A stretch of 64,000 nt of DNA from assembly GCF_016900045.1 (NCBI RefSeq), contig NZ_JACSNP010000003.1, forward strand, positions 62,001-126,000, in the 5' to 3' direction. How positions within the stretch are numbered: the first letter of the stretch is position 1; the number at the start of each line of letters is the position of its first letter. Source of the DNA: Fusobacterium mortiferum. GTDB lineage: Bacteria; Fusobacteriota; Fusobacteriia; Fusobacteriales; Fusobacteriaceae. Position numbers and translations under genes: made by a program. A model generated the notes under the pieces. It ran no database searches, was not told the origin of the DNA, and saw nothing but the letters and a program-made list of their open reading frames with translations. Below are positions 27,290-35,933 of the stretch, piece by piece.

Positions 27290-28441
27290 TTATTTTAAAA
27301 TCATATTGATAATTCTTTTTAATTGAAAATTACTATTTATTTTTCTTACCTTCTCATCATCTAAAGAATATATTATTGCACCTATATATGTAGTCATTGG
27401 TGCTACCACAACTAATCCTATACTTCCTATTATTATCTTTATAATCTCAGAAGTAATCATTTTCATATTCAAGATCTGTAGCAATGTCATATCTCTTTCT
27501 AAAAAAAGTATTAATAAAGTTAAAAAGCCCCCAGAATAAGCCAATAAAAGAGTTGTAGTCATAGTTCCTATAACAGATCTCCCCACATTAAATCCAGATT
27601 TTATCAACTCTTTTCCATTCAAAGCTGGATTATGATATTTTAATTCCTCTATTGTTGCTAACATATCCATTGCTATATCCATAGCTGCCCCACTGGCACC
27701 AATCACAATAGCTGCATAAAATATCTTTAAAATATCCAATCTCATAGCACTTGAAAAAATAACACTTTGAGCAAAGGGCTGACTCATTCCATCTATTCTA
27801 AATATATCCCCAAATATAAATGTTAGACTTGCTGTTACAAACAATCCAGACATTGTCCCTAAAAATGCTGTAAACCCTTTTCTTGTAAAACCTGCCACTA
27901 AAAAGATAATTAAAGCTGATAAAAAAATTAGAGTTAAAATTGTCACTAGAAAAATATTTTCTCCATCTTTTAAAGCTGGTATTAGAAATTCCCAAATTAT
28001 TACTACACTTCCTACGAAAGAGAGTAGAGATTGAAAGCCAACTTTTCTAGCATAAACTAATAACAGTACAACAAATAAAAGTCCTAATCCTATAATTTTA
28101 TCAACTCTCAATAAAGATAAAACTTTTCCAAACAACTCTCCATCCTTTTCCATTACATACATGAGGACCTTATCATTTCTTTGATAAAACTCATCATACT
28201 CCATACTCCCATTTAATAGATTATTTATTTTTAATATTTTTCCTTTATTCTTTCCTGTAAGTATCTCAATTGTCAAAGCTTGACTTCCTACTTTAGAAAT
28301 TCCTTGAACTATTGTATTACTATTATCAACTACTAAAACTCTCCCTATATTTTCTTTTTTAAAAATATACCCTTCTAGTTTTTTAGAAAAAACTAGAAGG
28401 GCTAGGAAGATTATAAATATAATAATCCCTATTTTTTTCAA
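27290..28441 (-). CDS. YibE/F family multi-pass membrane protein
   Basis: A 383-residue protein. It has an N-terminal membrane anchor, an extracytoplasmic beta-rich segment (residues 30-120: VQGISKVGSQALTIEILTGK) and about seven to eight further transmembrane helices. The family signature region is GASGAAMDIAMDMLATIEEL and the end is MITSEIIKIIIGSIGLV. This is the YibE/F family, whose function is unknown; some members are proposed transporters. It lies 19 bases after the alkaline phosphatase gene, so the two are co-transcribed. A link to phosphate or nucleotide scavenging is only an inference from that position. Confidence 0.85.
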   Translation of the reverse strand: MKKIGIIIFIIFLALLVFSKKLEGYIFKKENIGRVLVVDNSNTIVQGISKVGSQALTIEILTGKNKGKILKINNLLNGSMEYDEFYQRNDKVLMYVMEKDGELFGKVLSLLRVDKIIGLGLLFVVLLLVYARKVGFQSLLSFVGSVVIIWEFLIPALKDGENIFLVTILTLIFLSALIIFLVAGFTRKGFTAFLGTMSGLFVTASLTFIFGDIFRIDGMSQPFAQSVIFSSAMRLDILKIFYAAIVIGASGAAMDIAMDMLATIEELKYHNPALNGKELIKSGFNVGRSVIGTMTTTLLLAYSGGFLTLLILFLERDMTLLQILNMKMITSEIIKIIIGSIGLVVVAPMTTYIGAIIYSLDDEKVRKINSNFQLKRIINMILK

Positions 28442-28460
28442 CTTAATTATCCCCCTGAGG

Positions 28461-29840
28461 TTATTTTATTTTCTTTCCCATACTTTCAGCTATTAGCCTA
28501 GCTACATCTGTATTATCTTTAAATCCTGTAAACTTTTCTGAATCTACTCCTACAGCTGCTAAAGGTACTTGTATTCCAGTGTGAGCAAAAGTTGTCCATT
28601 GCATCCCTGCTCTCTCTGATACTATATGAGCTACAGCTATGGCTGTTGGACTATATCCTCCAAATTCATCTTTTGTATCCGCTCCGCTATCCTCTATATC
28701 CATTGCTTTTAAAATACGTTCTTTCTCTTTAGCTGTTAAATTATTTAACCCCATATTTTTAGCTATATATTTGAAATATTCATCTCTATTTCCCTTATAT
28801 GCTTTTTGTAAAGTATCCTCAACTGAAATTTTTACATCTTTTAAATTTTCTAAATTCATAAAATAGTTATTTCCGAATCCTAATCCCATACCACCTGTTT
28901 CATGGTCAGCTGCAATAACTATTAAAGTATCTTGTGGGTGTTTTTGATAAAATTCATATGCTGATTTTATTGCTTCATCAAAGGCTAGAGTATCATATAT
29001 TGAACCTACAACATCTTGAGCATGAGAAGCGTGGTCTATTCTTCCACCCTCTACCATTATAAAGAATCCTTCCTCATCTTGTGATAATAACTCTATTCCC
29101 TTTTGTGTCATCTCACTTAAAGTAGGTAACTTACCATTTATATCATCTACAGTATATGGCATATGAGAGGCTCTAAAAGCTGCAAATACCTTTTCTCCAT
29201 CCTTTGGACTCCACTTTTCAAAAGCCTTTGTTGAATCTTCTCCTATAAATGTTTTATACCCTTTATTTTGAAACTCTTTTACTAAATCTCTATTATCTTT
29301 TCTTTTACTTGAAAGACCACTATCTTTTCCAACAAAGTGTCTATATCCTCCACCAGCAAAGTAATCTACATTACTATTTACATAATCCTCTGCTATTCCA
29401 TTTTCATCATCTCTATCTAAGTTATGAGCTGCAAATACAGCTGGTGTTGCATGAGTTATTCTTGTTGTAGAAACAAGTCCTGTTGCCATACCTTTATCTT
29501 GTGCTAACTCTAATAACGTTTGAAGATTTTTTCCATTTACATCTTTAGCTATATATCCATTATTAGTTTTATATCCTGTTGCTAAAGCCGTTCCAGCAGC
29601 AGCCGAATCTGTTATTAATGTATCCGCTGAATATGTAGTTGTTATTCCTGCAAATGGTAGTGAGTTTAATAATAGTTTCTCATCTTTTTTTAACACACCT
29701 TTTTTAAACTCTTCAGCAATCTGTCTTTGTCCCGCTCCCATTCCATCTCCTATAAAATAGAATACATACTTAGCTTGAGCAAAACTTGTTGCCGCCATTA
29801 AAGCCATTCCTGCTAACATTACTTTCTTTCTACTTAACAT
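28461..29840 (-). CDS. phoA: Periplasmic alkaline phosphatase
   Basis: A 459-residue alkaline phosphatase. A Sec signal peptide ends at SFAQA, with cleavage near residue 23. The phosphorylated serine is Ser79 in TDSAAAGTALATGYK. Metal ligands are in YFIGDGMG, EGGRIDHASHAQD and AADHETGG, and the last His motif is in FAHTGIQVPL. It hydrolyses phosphate monoesters in the periplasm. A strong GGAGGG site precedes the ATG. I see no clear Pho box in the 212-base upstream gap. That gap holds the terminator of the preceding beta-glucosidase gene and A/T-rich sequence, so phosphate control is not shown. Confidence 0.95.
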   Translation of the reverse strand: MLSRKKVMLAGMALMAATSFAQAKYVFYFIGDGMGAGQRQIAEEFKKGVLKKDEKLLLNSLPFAGITTTYSADTLITDSAAAGTALATGYKTNNGYIAKDVNGKNLQTLLELAQDKGMATGLVSTTRITHATPAVFAAHNLDRDDENGIAEDYVNSNVDYFAGGGYRHFVGKDSGLSSKRKDNRDLVKEFQNKGYKTFIGEDSTKAFEKWSPKDGEKVFAAFRASHMPYTVDDINGKLPTLSEMTQKGIELLSQDEEGFFIMVEGGRIDHASHAQDVVGSIYDTLAFDEAIKSAYEFYQKHPQDTLIVIAADHETGGMGLGFGNNYFMNLENLKDVKISVEDTLQKAYKGNRDEYFKYIAKNMGLNNLTAKEKERILKAMDIEDSGADTKDEFGGYSPTAIAVAHIVSERAGMQWTTFAHTGIQVPLAAVGVDSEKFTGFKDNTDVARLIAESMGKKIK

Positions 29841-29961
29841 CTTATCCCTCCAAAACTTTTTTATTTCTTTTTACACTTTAATTATATTTCTCTTATGTTA
29901 AAATAATATTTACTTTTTGTAAAAGATATGTAAAATTTTATATTCAATTCTATAATGATGA

Positions 29962-30026
29962 AATAAAAAAAGAGTTTTTCCAATGGTAATTATTCTCTCA
30001 ATTACCAACTAAAGATAAAACTCTTT
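29962..30026 (-). terminator. Terminator of the beta-glucoside operon
   Basis: The outer stem AAAGAGTTTT/AAAACTCTTT and an inner stem GGTAATT/AATTACC stack into a long hairpin. On the minus strand T-rich sequence (TTTTTATTT) follows. It separates the 6-phospho-beta-glucosidase gene from alkaline phosphatase. Confidence 0.85.
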
Positions 30027-30052
30027 CTTTTTAATTAAATTTCTTTATATAT

Positions 30053-31477
30053 TTATAACTCTTCTCCATTTGTCTCAATGACTTTTTGATACCAATAATA
30101 GCTATCTTTTTTTATACGTTTTAACTCTTTTATATCAAAGTCATCTCTGTCTACATAAACAAAACCATATCTCTTTTTAAAACCTTGATGTGAACTTAAT
30201 AGATCCATAAAAGACCATGGACAGTAACCAAATAGTTCAACTCCATCTTCTATCGCCAATCTACACGCCTCTATATGTTGTCTTAAATAGTCAATTCTAT
30301 AGTCATCATGAACTCTTCCATCTTCTGTTAGAGTATCAGCTGTACCAAATCCATTTTCTGTAATTATTAGAGGTAGACGATATTTTTGGTAATAATTATT
30401 TAAAACTAATCTTAAACCAGATGGATCTATCTGAGCTCCATATTCGCTAGCCTTTAAATTAGGATTTTTAAGGTGTTTAAAATATCCATACTGATTAAAA
30501 TCAACCTCATTCATTATAGCTTCTCTCTCTCCTATTGAATGATTTTCATCAACTGGAAGATACTCTACACATAAAGTTCTATAGTAGTTAACAGCTATAT
30601 AATCTATTTTAGCCCCTTTTAAAATCTCTTTATCTTCCTCTTCCATTTTAGGTACTATTCCACGCTCTTTTAAATAACGCATATAATATCCTGGATACTC
30701 ACCATATATATGCATATCAAGAGCATACTCAGTTTTAAAATAATCATTCATCTTAGCTGCTAATACATCCTCTGGTTTATTAGTTGCTGGATATGAGCAA
30801 GTTGAAGAAACAGCTGGCCCTATCTTTCCATCTTTTACTATCTCATGGAAAGCTTTTACAGCTAAGGCATGTGCTAAGAACATATGATAATCCATTTGAG
30901 CTCTCATTCTATCTGCCTCTAATTTATCCTCTGTAACTATATTTACCCTTTCGTCCACTCTTACCATAAGATTTTGCTCATTATGAACTTGCCAATACTT
31001 TACCCTATTCCCAAAATTCTCAAAACATATCTTTGCATAACGTTCAAAGGCATATATACTCTCCCTTGCCTCCCACCCATTATACTTTTCAACTAAGGCA
31101 TATGGTAAATCAAAATGATAAAGAGTTATCATAGGTATTATTCCATTTTCTAACAAATAATTTATAACATTATTATAGAACTCTATTCCTTTTAAATTTA
31201 TTTCACCATCACCAGTAGGAATTATTCTTGCCCAAGATATAGAAAATCTATATACCTTCATTCCCAACTCTTTCATTAAATCTATATCACTTCTCCAATT
31301 ATGATAAAAATCACTTGCAATTTTTGAATCAGCTTGCTTATGTGAACGTTTAAAAGAGTTGAAATCTGCTACTGTTTTTCCTTTTCCATCTTCATTCCAT
31401 CCACCTTCTATCTGAAAGGCTGAAGATGATGCCCCCCATAAAAAATCCTTTGGAAACTTTACTCTCTCTCTTTTCAT
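30053..31477 (-). CDS. 6-phospho-beta-glucosidase (GH1)
   Basis: A 474-residue glycoside hydrolase family 1 enzyme that cleaves phosphorylated beta-glucosides delivered by the adjacent PTS permease. LWGASSSAFQIEGGW is the N-terminal GH1 signature. The acid/base Glu is in VHNEQN (TFNEP/TFNEI in most relatives), and the nucleophile Glu is in LIITENGFG. The phosphate-binding signature S-x-K-x-Y is visible as SSHQGFKKRYGFVYVD, which favours phospho-substrates over free glucosides. It is 18 bases downstream of the permease gene. Substrate range (cellobiose, salicin, arbutin) cannot be read from the sequence. Confidence 0.93.
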   Translation of the reverse strand: MKRERVKFPKDFLWGASSSAFQIEGGWNEDGKGKTVADFNSFKRSHKQADSKIASDFYHNWRSDIDLMKELGMKVYRFSISWARIIPTGDGEINLKGIEFYNNVINYLLENGIIPMITLYHFDLPYALVEKYNGWEARESIYAFERYAKICFENFGNRVKYWQVHNEQNLMVRVDERVNIVTEDKLEADRMRAQMDYHMFLAHALAVKAFHEIVKDGKIGPAVSSTCSYPATNKPEDVLAAKMNDYFKTEYALDMHIYGEYPGYYMRYLKERGIVPKMEEEDKEILKGAKIDYIAVNYYRTLCVEYLPVDENHSIGEREAIMNEVDFNQYGYFKHLKNPNLKASEYGAQIDPSGLRLVLNNYYQKYRLPLIITENGFGTADTLTEDGRVHDDYRIDYLRQHIEACRLAIEDGVELFGYCPWSFMDLLSSHQGFKKRYGFVYVDRDDFDIKELKRIKKDSYYWYQKVIETNGEEL

Positions 31478-31495
31478 AAATCCTCCTCTATTTAA

Positions 31496-32866
31496 TTAAA
31501 TTCTACTTTTTTCCTCTATATCTTCAAATCCAAATATAATAGTCAAAATAGTTGCTCCAAAAAATGAAACCCCTATTCCTAATAGGTAAAACATAAATTT
31601 CTTTAATCCAAAAGCTGCATATGTGGCAAGTGTTAGAACCCCATTATTAGCAAAAGCATCTCCATAAACTCCAGCTGCTCCCATTATAGCTCCTCCTATT
31701 GCCCCTGATATAACAGCATATATCATCGGTCTTTTTAAACGAAGATTGCATCCATAGATAGCTGGTTCTGTTATTCCACAAAGTATTGCCGGTAAACTTG
31801 CTGAAGCTGCTATTGTTTTTAAATTTTTATTTTTTGTTTTTAACATTACTCCTAAAGCTGCTCCACCTTGTGAAAAATTAGCTGCTCCAGCAAATGCTAA
31901 AAGATTTTGTTGACCATATAGAGCAACATCATTTATTCCAATAGGTATCAAAGCTCTGTGTGCTCCAAATATTACAAATACACACCACATTCCTCCTATA
32001 AATCCCCCGCATAAGATAGGGCTTAAACTCATCATTCCTCTATAAGCAAAACTTATAAGATCTCCTATATAGATACCAATAGGTCCAAAGATTATGAATG
32101 TAGCTGGAACCATAATTAATAATGAAAATCCTGGTACTAAAATGATTTTTAAAACCTCTGGTATTATCTTCTCTAAAAATTTTTGTATATAGGATAAGAT
32201 AAAGACACCTAATATTATTGGAATTACTGAAGATGTATAACTTGCCTTTGTAATCTCTATTCCAAACATAGATACACTATTTACTCCTGTCATTAGAGAT
32301 ATTATCATAGGATAACACATTGTTCCTCCTAAAGCCATAGCTACAAACTCATTAGCTTTAAAAACCTTAGAACTTGTATAAGCTAATATGATTGGCATAA
32401 AATAAAATATTGCATCTGTTGAAGCTAACATAATACTATATGTACTACTTATCGTTATATCTCCACCTCTATTTGCTACTAATATCTTAGCCATAGTTAA
32501 GAATCCCTTTAGCAATCCAGAAGCTGCTATTGCTGGTACAATTGGAGTAAATATCGTTGAAATAGATATCAGTAGTTTATTCCAGATATTTTCTCTACTT
32601 TCCTTTTTTTGCTCTTTAGTAACATCTATTAATTCTAATAGTTTTTCATATACTTTACCTACCTTTGTTCCTATTACAATTTGAAACTGACCTCCACTTT
32701 CAACTACTGATATCACTCCTTCTAATTTCTCTATTCTTTTTTTATCAGCTTTTTCACTCTCTTTCAATGTAAATCTAAGCCTTGTAAAACAATGAGAAAA
32801 ATTTATTATGTTCTCATTTCCTCCTACTGCTTCTAAAATATTCCTAGCTATAAGATTATAATTCAT
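31496..32866 (-). CDS. PTS beta-glucoside-type permease, EIIBC
   Basis: A permease of about 456 residues in the glucose/sucrose/beta-glucoside PTS class. The N-terminal EIIB domain has its phosphorylated cysteine at Cys26 (NFSHCFTRLRF). The EIIC domain has about ten membrane segments and the signature GITEPAIYGCN. No EIIA domain is fused, so a crr-type EIIA from elsewhere is needed; the PtsN-like EIIA at 42.1 kb is a different class. I choose the ATG (MNYNLIA) with GGGAGG nine bases upstream, over a TTG three codons earlier that touches this site. It forms an operon with the GH1 enzyme, behind a promoter and leader terminator. Confidence 0.92.
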   Translation of the reverse strand: MNYNLIARNILEAVGGNENIINFSHCFTRLRFTLKESEKADKKRIEKLEGVISVVESGGQFQIVIGTKVGKVYEKLLELIDVTKEQKKESRENIWNKLLISISTIFTPIVPAIAASGLLKGFLTMAKILVANRGGDITISSTYSIMLASTDAIFYFMPIILAYTSSKVFKANEFVAMALGGTMCYPMIISLMTGVNSVSMFGIEITKASYTSSVIPIILGVFILSYIQKFLEKIIPEVLKIILVPGFSLLIMVPATFIIFGPIGIYIGDLISFAYRGMMSLSPILCGGFIGGMWCVFVIFGAHRALIPIGINDVALYGQQNLLAFAGAANFSQGGAALGVMLKTKNKNLKTIAASASLPAILCGITEPAIYGCNLRLKRPMIYAVISGAIGGAIMGAAGVYGDAFANNGVLTLATYAAFGLKKFMFYLLGIGVSFFGATILTIIFGFEDIEEKSRI

Positions 32867-32895
32867 TCTTGACAACCTCCCTTTAATTTTTCAAT

Positions 32896-32952
32896 AAAAA
32901 AAGGTCAAGCTAAAAACTTTGAAAATTTTTCAAAATCTATCTAACTCGACCT
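32896..32952 (-). terminator. Leader terminator (attenuator) upstream of the PTS gene
   Basis: On the minus strand AGGTCGAG and CTTGACCT form an eight-base outer stem (one G-U pair). An internal TTTGAAAA/TTTTCAAA pairing is enclosed, and seven T residues follow, only about 30 bases before the PTS start codon. The nearest promoter-like sequence lies upstream of it, so the operon must be read through this hairpin. That is the layout of attenuation. I could not find a BglG/LicT-type RAT site in the leader. It may alternatively only terminate the ankyrin-gene transcript. Confidence 0.75.
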
Positions 32953-32990
32953 AAATATATCACTAGTGCCTTACTTTCTAATTCAGTTCT

Positions 32991-33019
32991 ATCTTAACAT
33001 ATATCTCGAAAAAAGGCAA
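32991..33019 (-). promoter_or_regulatory. Promoter of the PTS/beta-glucosidase operon
   Basis: The minus strand reads TTGCCT, a 17-base spacer and TAAGAT with an extended TG (TGTTAAGAT). A second TTGACA lies slightly further upstream without a matching -10. Transcription would start near 32985, giving a leader of about 120 bases that contains the terminator hairpin. Confidence 0.6.
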
Positions 33020-33061
33020 GTATTTTTGTCAACAATGATCATCTTTATCAACTTTGGATTA

Positions 33062-33487
33062 TTAATCTTCTAATTTTCTGTGGTGTCCCATCTTTTCAAA
33101 TCCAGCCCCTAAACCTTTATAGTCAGCTCCACTGTTTTCAATTGTTTTTAAAACACTATTTGCTTTAGAAGCTATTGCTAAATTTACAGCTGTTCTTTGA
33201 TGATTATTTTTTATCTCTAAATCTCCACCAAACTCTAATAATAGCTCCATTATTTTTCCATAATTTTTTTGAGCGGCTATGTGAAGTGGAGTATTTCCTT
33301 CTTTATTTTTAGTATTAGGATCTGCTCCATTGTATAATAGGGCATCTACAAATTCGTACTTGTCCATATCCACACAGTGATGAAGAATTGTATTTTTTTT
33401 CTCATCTAACTCTTCAATTGCATCCATATCCAAATTCTCTTTAAATTGCTCTAAATCATTTTGTTCCACAAATCTTAAAAGTTCCAT
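33062..33487 (-). CDS. Ankyrin-repeat protein
   Basis: A small soluble protein of about 141 residues made of roughly three ankyrin repeats (NTILHHCVDMDKYEFVDALL, GNTPLHIAAQKNYGKIMELL, RTAVNLAIASKANSVLKTI). No signal peptide or catalytic domain is visible, so it is a predicted cytoplasmic protein-binding scaffold. I prefer the ATG at MELLRFVEQ. An AGAAGGAG site lies about 17 bases upstream, which is long. An in-frame TTG 13 codons earlier would place that site inside the gene. The partner is unknown. It lies between trmN6 and the PTS operon. Confidence 0.75.
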   Translation of the reverse strand: MELLRFVEQNDLEQFKENLDMDAIEELDEKKNTILHHCVDMDKYEFVDALLYNGADPNTKNKEGNTPLHIAAQKNYGKIMELLLEFGGDLEIKNNHQRTAVNLAIASKANSVLKTIENSGADYKGLGAGFEKMGHHRKLED

Positions 33488-33565
33488 TTTTTTCTTTAAT
33501 TTTTCTCCTTCTATTTTATTAAACAATTAAAAAATTTTATTTAGCTCTTTACTTTTCTTTACCCT

Positions 33566-34246
33566 TTAATAACCACTCTCCTCAAGGAAAAGAGGTGGTT
33601 CTATCTCCAACTGGAATTTTTTTCCCTTCCAAGCTTCAATTAAAACAAGATTTGAACTTCTCTCTTTAGAAAAATAAACAAATCTAACTCTCTTTAGAGA
33701 AAAACCATTCTCCTCTAAGATTCTTGATATCTCTGTAAATCTATAGCTTCTATGAACTAAGGTAAAACTTCCAATAGGTTTTAGAACTCTTTTAGCATTC
33801 TCTATTAATTCTTTCAGAGTTAACTTTATTTCATGTCTTGCTATAGACTTACTATTCAAGTCATTTTGTTTCTTACCATCTGCTTTCATATAGGGTGGAT
33901 TTGAAACTATATAATCAAAAGTATTTCCATATGGATACTCTTTGATATCTGCACTTTCTATTTTTATACTCTCTTCAAGTTGATTTAGCTCCATATTTCT
34001 TTTTGCTAAAGATACATTTTCCTCTTGAATATCAATACCAATAATATCTTTTCCTTTTCCTTTAGAATACAATAACACTGGTATTATTCCATTTCCTGTT
34101 CCAATATCTAAAATTTTTCCAATCTTATTAGAATGAAAAAAATCTGCTAATATGATAGCATCAACTGAAAATCTAAATCCATCTTTCTTTTGAATAAGTT
34201 TATAGTTATCTTTTAACAATGTTATATCTTCATCTTTATGTAACAT
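33566..34246 (-). CDS. trmN6: tRNA1(Val) adenine-N6-methyltransferase-like (TrmN6/YfiC family)
   Basis: A 226-residue class I SAM methyltransferase of COG4123. Motif I is ILDIGTGNGIIPVLL, motif II is IIGIDIQEENV, and the amino-methyltransferase catalytic motif NPPY is in YIVSNPPYMK. In E. coli this family methylates A37 of tRNA1(Val). The Firmicute relatives are annotated the same way but are less studied. Its ATG is two bases after the ricT stop codon, so translation is probably coupled with ricT. Confidence 0.85.
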   Translation of the reverse strand: MLHKDEDITLLKDNYKLIQKKDGFRFSVDAIILADFFHSNKIGKILDIGTGNGIIPVLLYSKGKGKDIIGIDIQEENVSLAKRNMELNQLEESIKIESADIKEYPYGNTFDYIVSNPPYMKADGKKQNDLNSKSIARHEIKLTLKELIENAKRVLKPIGSFTLVHRSYRFTEISRILEENGFSLKRVRFVYFSKERSSNLVLIEAWKGKKFQLEIEPPLFLEESGY

Positions 34247-34248
34247 AA

Positions 34249-35184
34249 CTATTCCTTTTCTAGCTCCTTGTGTGCAAGCTCTTCGGCAGTTTTTTCATTT
34301 TTAAGCTTATTTGCTTCTTTTCTATTAAATCTTACCTCTTCAACACCAAACTTCATCATTCCCTTATTTTCAATATCTACAAAAAGATATCCATTTAGTG
34401 GACTAATACTTATTACTTTTCCCTCACCCTTTGGTGTTTTTACTAATTGGTTTACTGCTGGGTAATTTCTTAAAGCTTCTTCATATTGATGGTATTCATA
34501 ATTTATACAACAAAGTAATCTTCCACAAACTCCAGAAATCTTTGCTGGATTTATTACCAACCCTTGATCTCTCGCCATTTTTATAGAAACAGAATCAAAT
34601 TTATTTATAAAAGTTCTACAACAAAGCTCTTTTCCACAAACTCCCACAGTTCCTAAAATTCTAGCTTCATCTCTAACTCCTATCTGTCTTAATTCAATTC
34701 TTACTCTAAAAATATTAGCTAAATCCTTTACTAGATCTCTAAAGTCGATTCTTCCCTCAGCAGTGAAGTAGAATATAAGCTTTGTTTTATCAAAAGTATA
34801 TTCAGTCTCTACTAACTTCATTGGTAATTTATGATGAGCTATTCTCTCTCTACAAACCTCTTTAGCTTTTAAAGAATCAGTTTTTATCTCTAAATATCTC
34901 TCTTCCTCTTCCTTACTAGCTCTTTTTAAAACAGGTTTTAAAGGTAATACAACTTGAGATTCTGGTAGCATTCTAGCTTCCCCATATACAACACCTATCT
35001 CTTTTCCTCTAACAGTATCTACTATTACCTTATCTCCCTTTTTATATACTTCATTATCTATAACTTCAAAATAATATCTTTTTTTAGTAACTTCAAACAT
35101 AACACCTAAAACTTTATAAAATTTTGGTTCTTGGTTAATATTTTCAAGTTCTTCTCTATTTATCTCTTCCATTAACTCCTCCAA
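34249..35184 (-). CDS. ricT: RicT/YaaT (PSP1 domain) protein
   Basis: A 311-residue PSP1-domain protein. Its central cysteine motifs are GVCGKELCCRTF and GVCGRLLCCINYE, typical of RicT, which with RicA and RicF carries Fe-S clusters and modulates RNase Y-dependent mRNA processing in Bacillus. RicA and RicF are not in the window. A KOW-like C-terminal segment (TPKGEGKVISISPLNGY) is present. It is in the same direction as trmN6, as found in Firmicutes where yaaT is near yabB (trmN6). RNase Y partnership here is inferred from the family. Confidence 0.9.
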   Translation of the reverse strand: MEELMEEINREELENINQEPKFYKVLGVMFEVTKKRYYFEVIDNEVYKKGDKVIVDTVRGKEIGVVYGEARMLPESQVVLPLKPVLKRASKEEEERYLEIKTDSLKAKEVCRERIAHHKLPMKLVETEYTFDKTKLIFYFTAEGRIDFRDLVKDLANIFRVRIELRQIGVRDEARILGTVGVCGKELCCRTFINKFDSVSIKMARDQGLVINPAKISGVCGRLLCCINYEYHQYEEALRNYPAVNQLVKTPKGEGKVISISPLNGYLFVDIENKGMMKFGVEEVRFNRKEANKLKNEKTAEELAHKELEKE

Positions 35185-35237
35185 ACTTTATTTCTATCTA
35201 TATCATCTTATCATACTTTTGAATTCAATACAAGCTT

Positions 35238-35915
35238 TTAGATTAGTCCCTCTTCTAGAAAACTAAAATATCCATCTTGGGTTATAATTATATGTTCTAA
35301 TAACTTTACATCTATCAAATCTAATGCCTCTTGCATATGCTCTGTTATTTGAATATCCTGCTTTGAAGGTCTCAAATTTCCAGAAGGATGATTATGTGCA
35401 AAAATTATACCTTTAGCTTTATAATATAAAACTTTTTCAACTATCTCTCTTGGATAAACAGCACTTTTATCTATAGTTCCTATGAAAAGAGTCTCACTTC
35501 CAACTAGCATATTATAATTATTTAAGAATATAACACGAAACTCCTCTCTTGACGAAAATCCAATCTCACTTCTCAAATATCTTATCAGAGAGTTTTTATC
35601 TTTTAATTGTATTCCCTCTTTCCTTATCTCCCCTTTATAGAGATTTTTGGAAAGATCCCCTAGAAGTTTTACAAATATTGCACTATTCTCTTTTATTCCA
35701 GAGATACTACATAACTCCTCTATACTAGCTGTTACAACTCCATCTAAACTTCCAAATTTCTCAATTAAATCTTTTGCTATTGGTTTTGTATCTTTTCTAG
35801 GTATCACATATGTTAAAAGAAGCTCTAGTACCTCATACTCATGAAAAGCAAAATACCCTCCTTGTAGATATTTTTTTCTAAGTCTTTCTCTATGTCCCTC
35901 ATACTTTTTCTCCAT
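35238..35915 (-). CDS. radC: RadC/UPF0758 JAB-domain protein
   Basis: A 225-residue RadC-family protein with helix-hairpin-helix-like N-terminus (VVTASIEELCSISGIKENSA). The C-terminal MPN/JAB+ metalloprotease-like motif is complete: HNHPSGNLRPSKQD carries the H-x-H and S-x-x-D ligands. Despite the name, a direct DNA-repair function is doubtful in the literature, and its substrate is unknown. It lies 18 bases downstream of cobT, so it is probably read from the cob operon promoter, although there is no functional link. Confidence 0.92.
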   Translation of the reverse strand: MEKKYEGHRERLRKKYLQGGYFAFHEYEVLELLLTYVIPRKDTKPIAKDLIEKFGSLDGVVTASIEELCSISGIKENSAIFVKLLGDLSKNLYKGEIRKEGIQLKDKNSLIRYLRSEIGFSSREEFRVIFLNNYNMLVGSETLFIGTIDKSAVYPREIVEKVLYYKAKGIIFAHNHPSGNLRPSKQDIQITEHMQEALDLIDVKLLEHIIITQDGYFSFLEEGLI

Positions 35916-35933
35916 ATTCCGCCCTCTTTATTC

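Noticed and set aside
32876-32990. BglG/LicT RAT antiterminator site in the PTS leader
   Set aside because: The leader has a terminator but no sequence similar to the RAT consensus; left as an open question in the findings.
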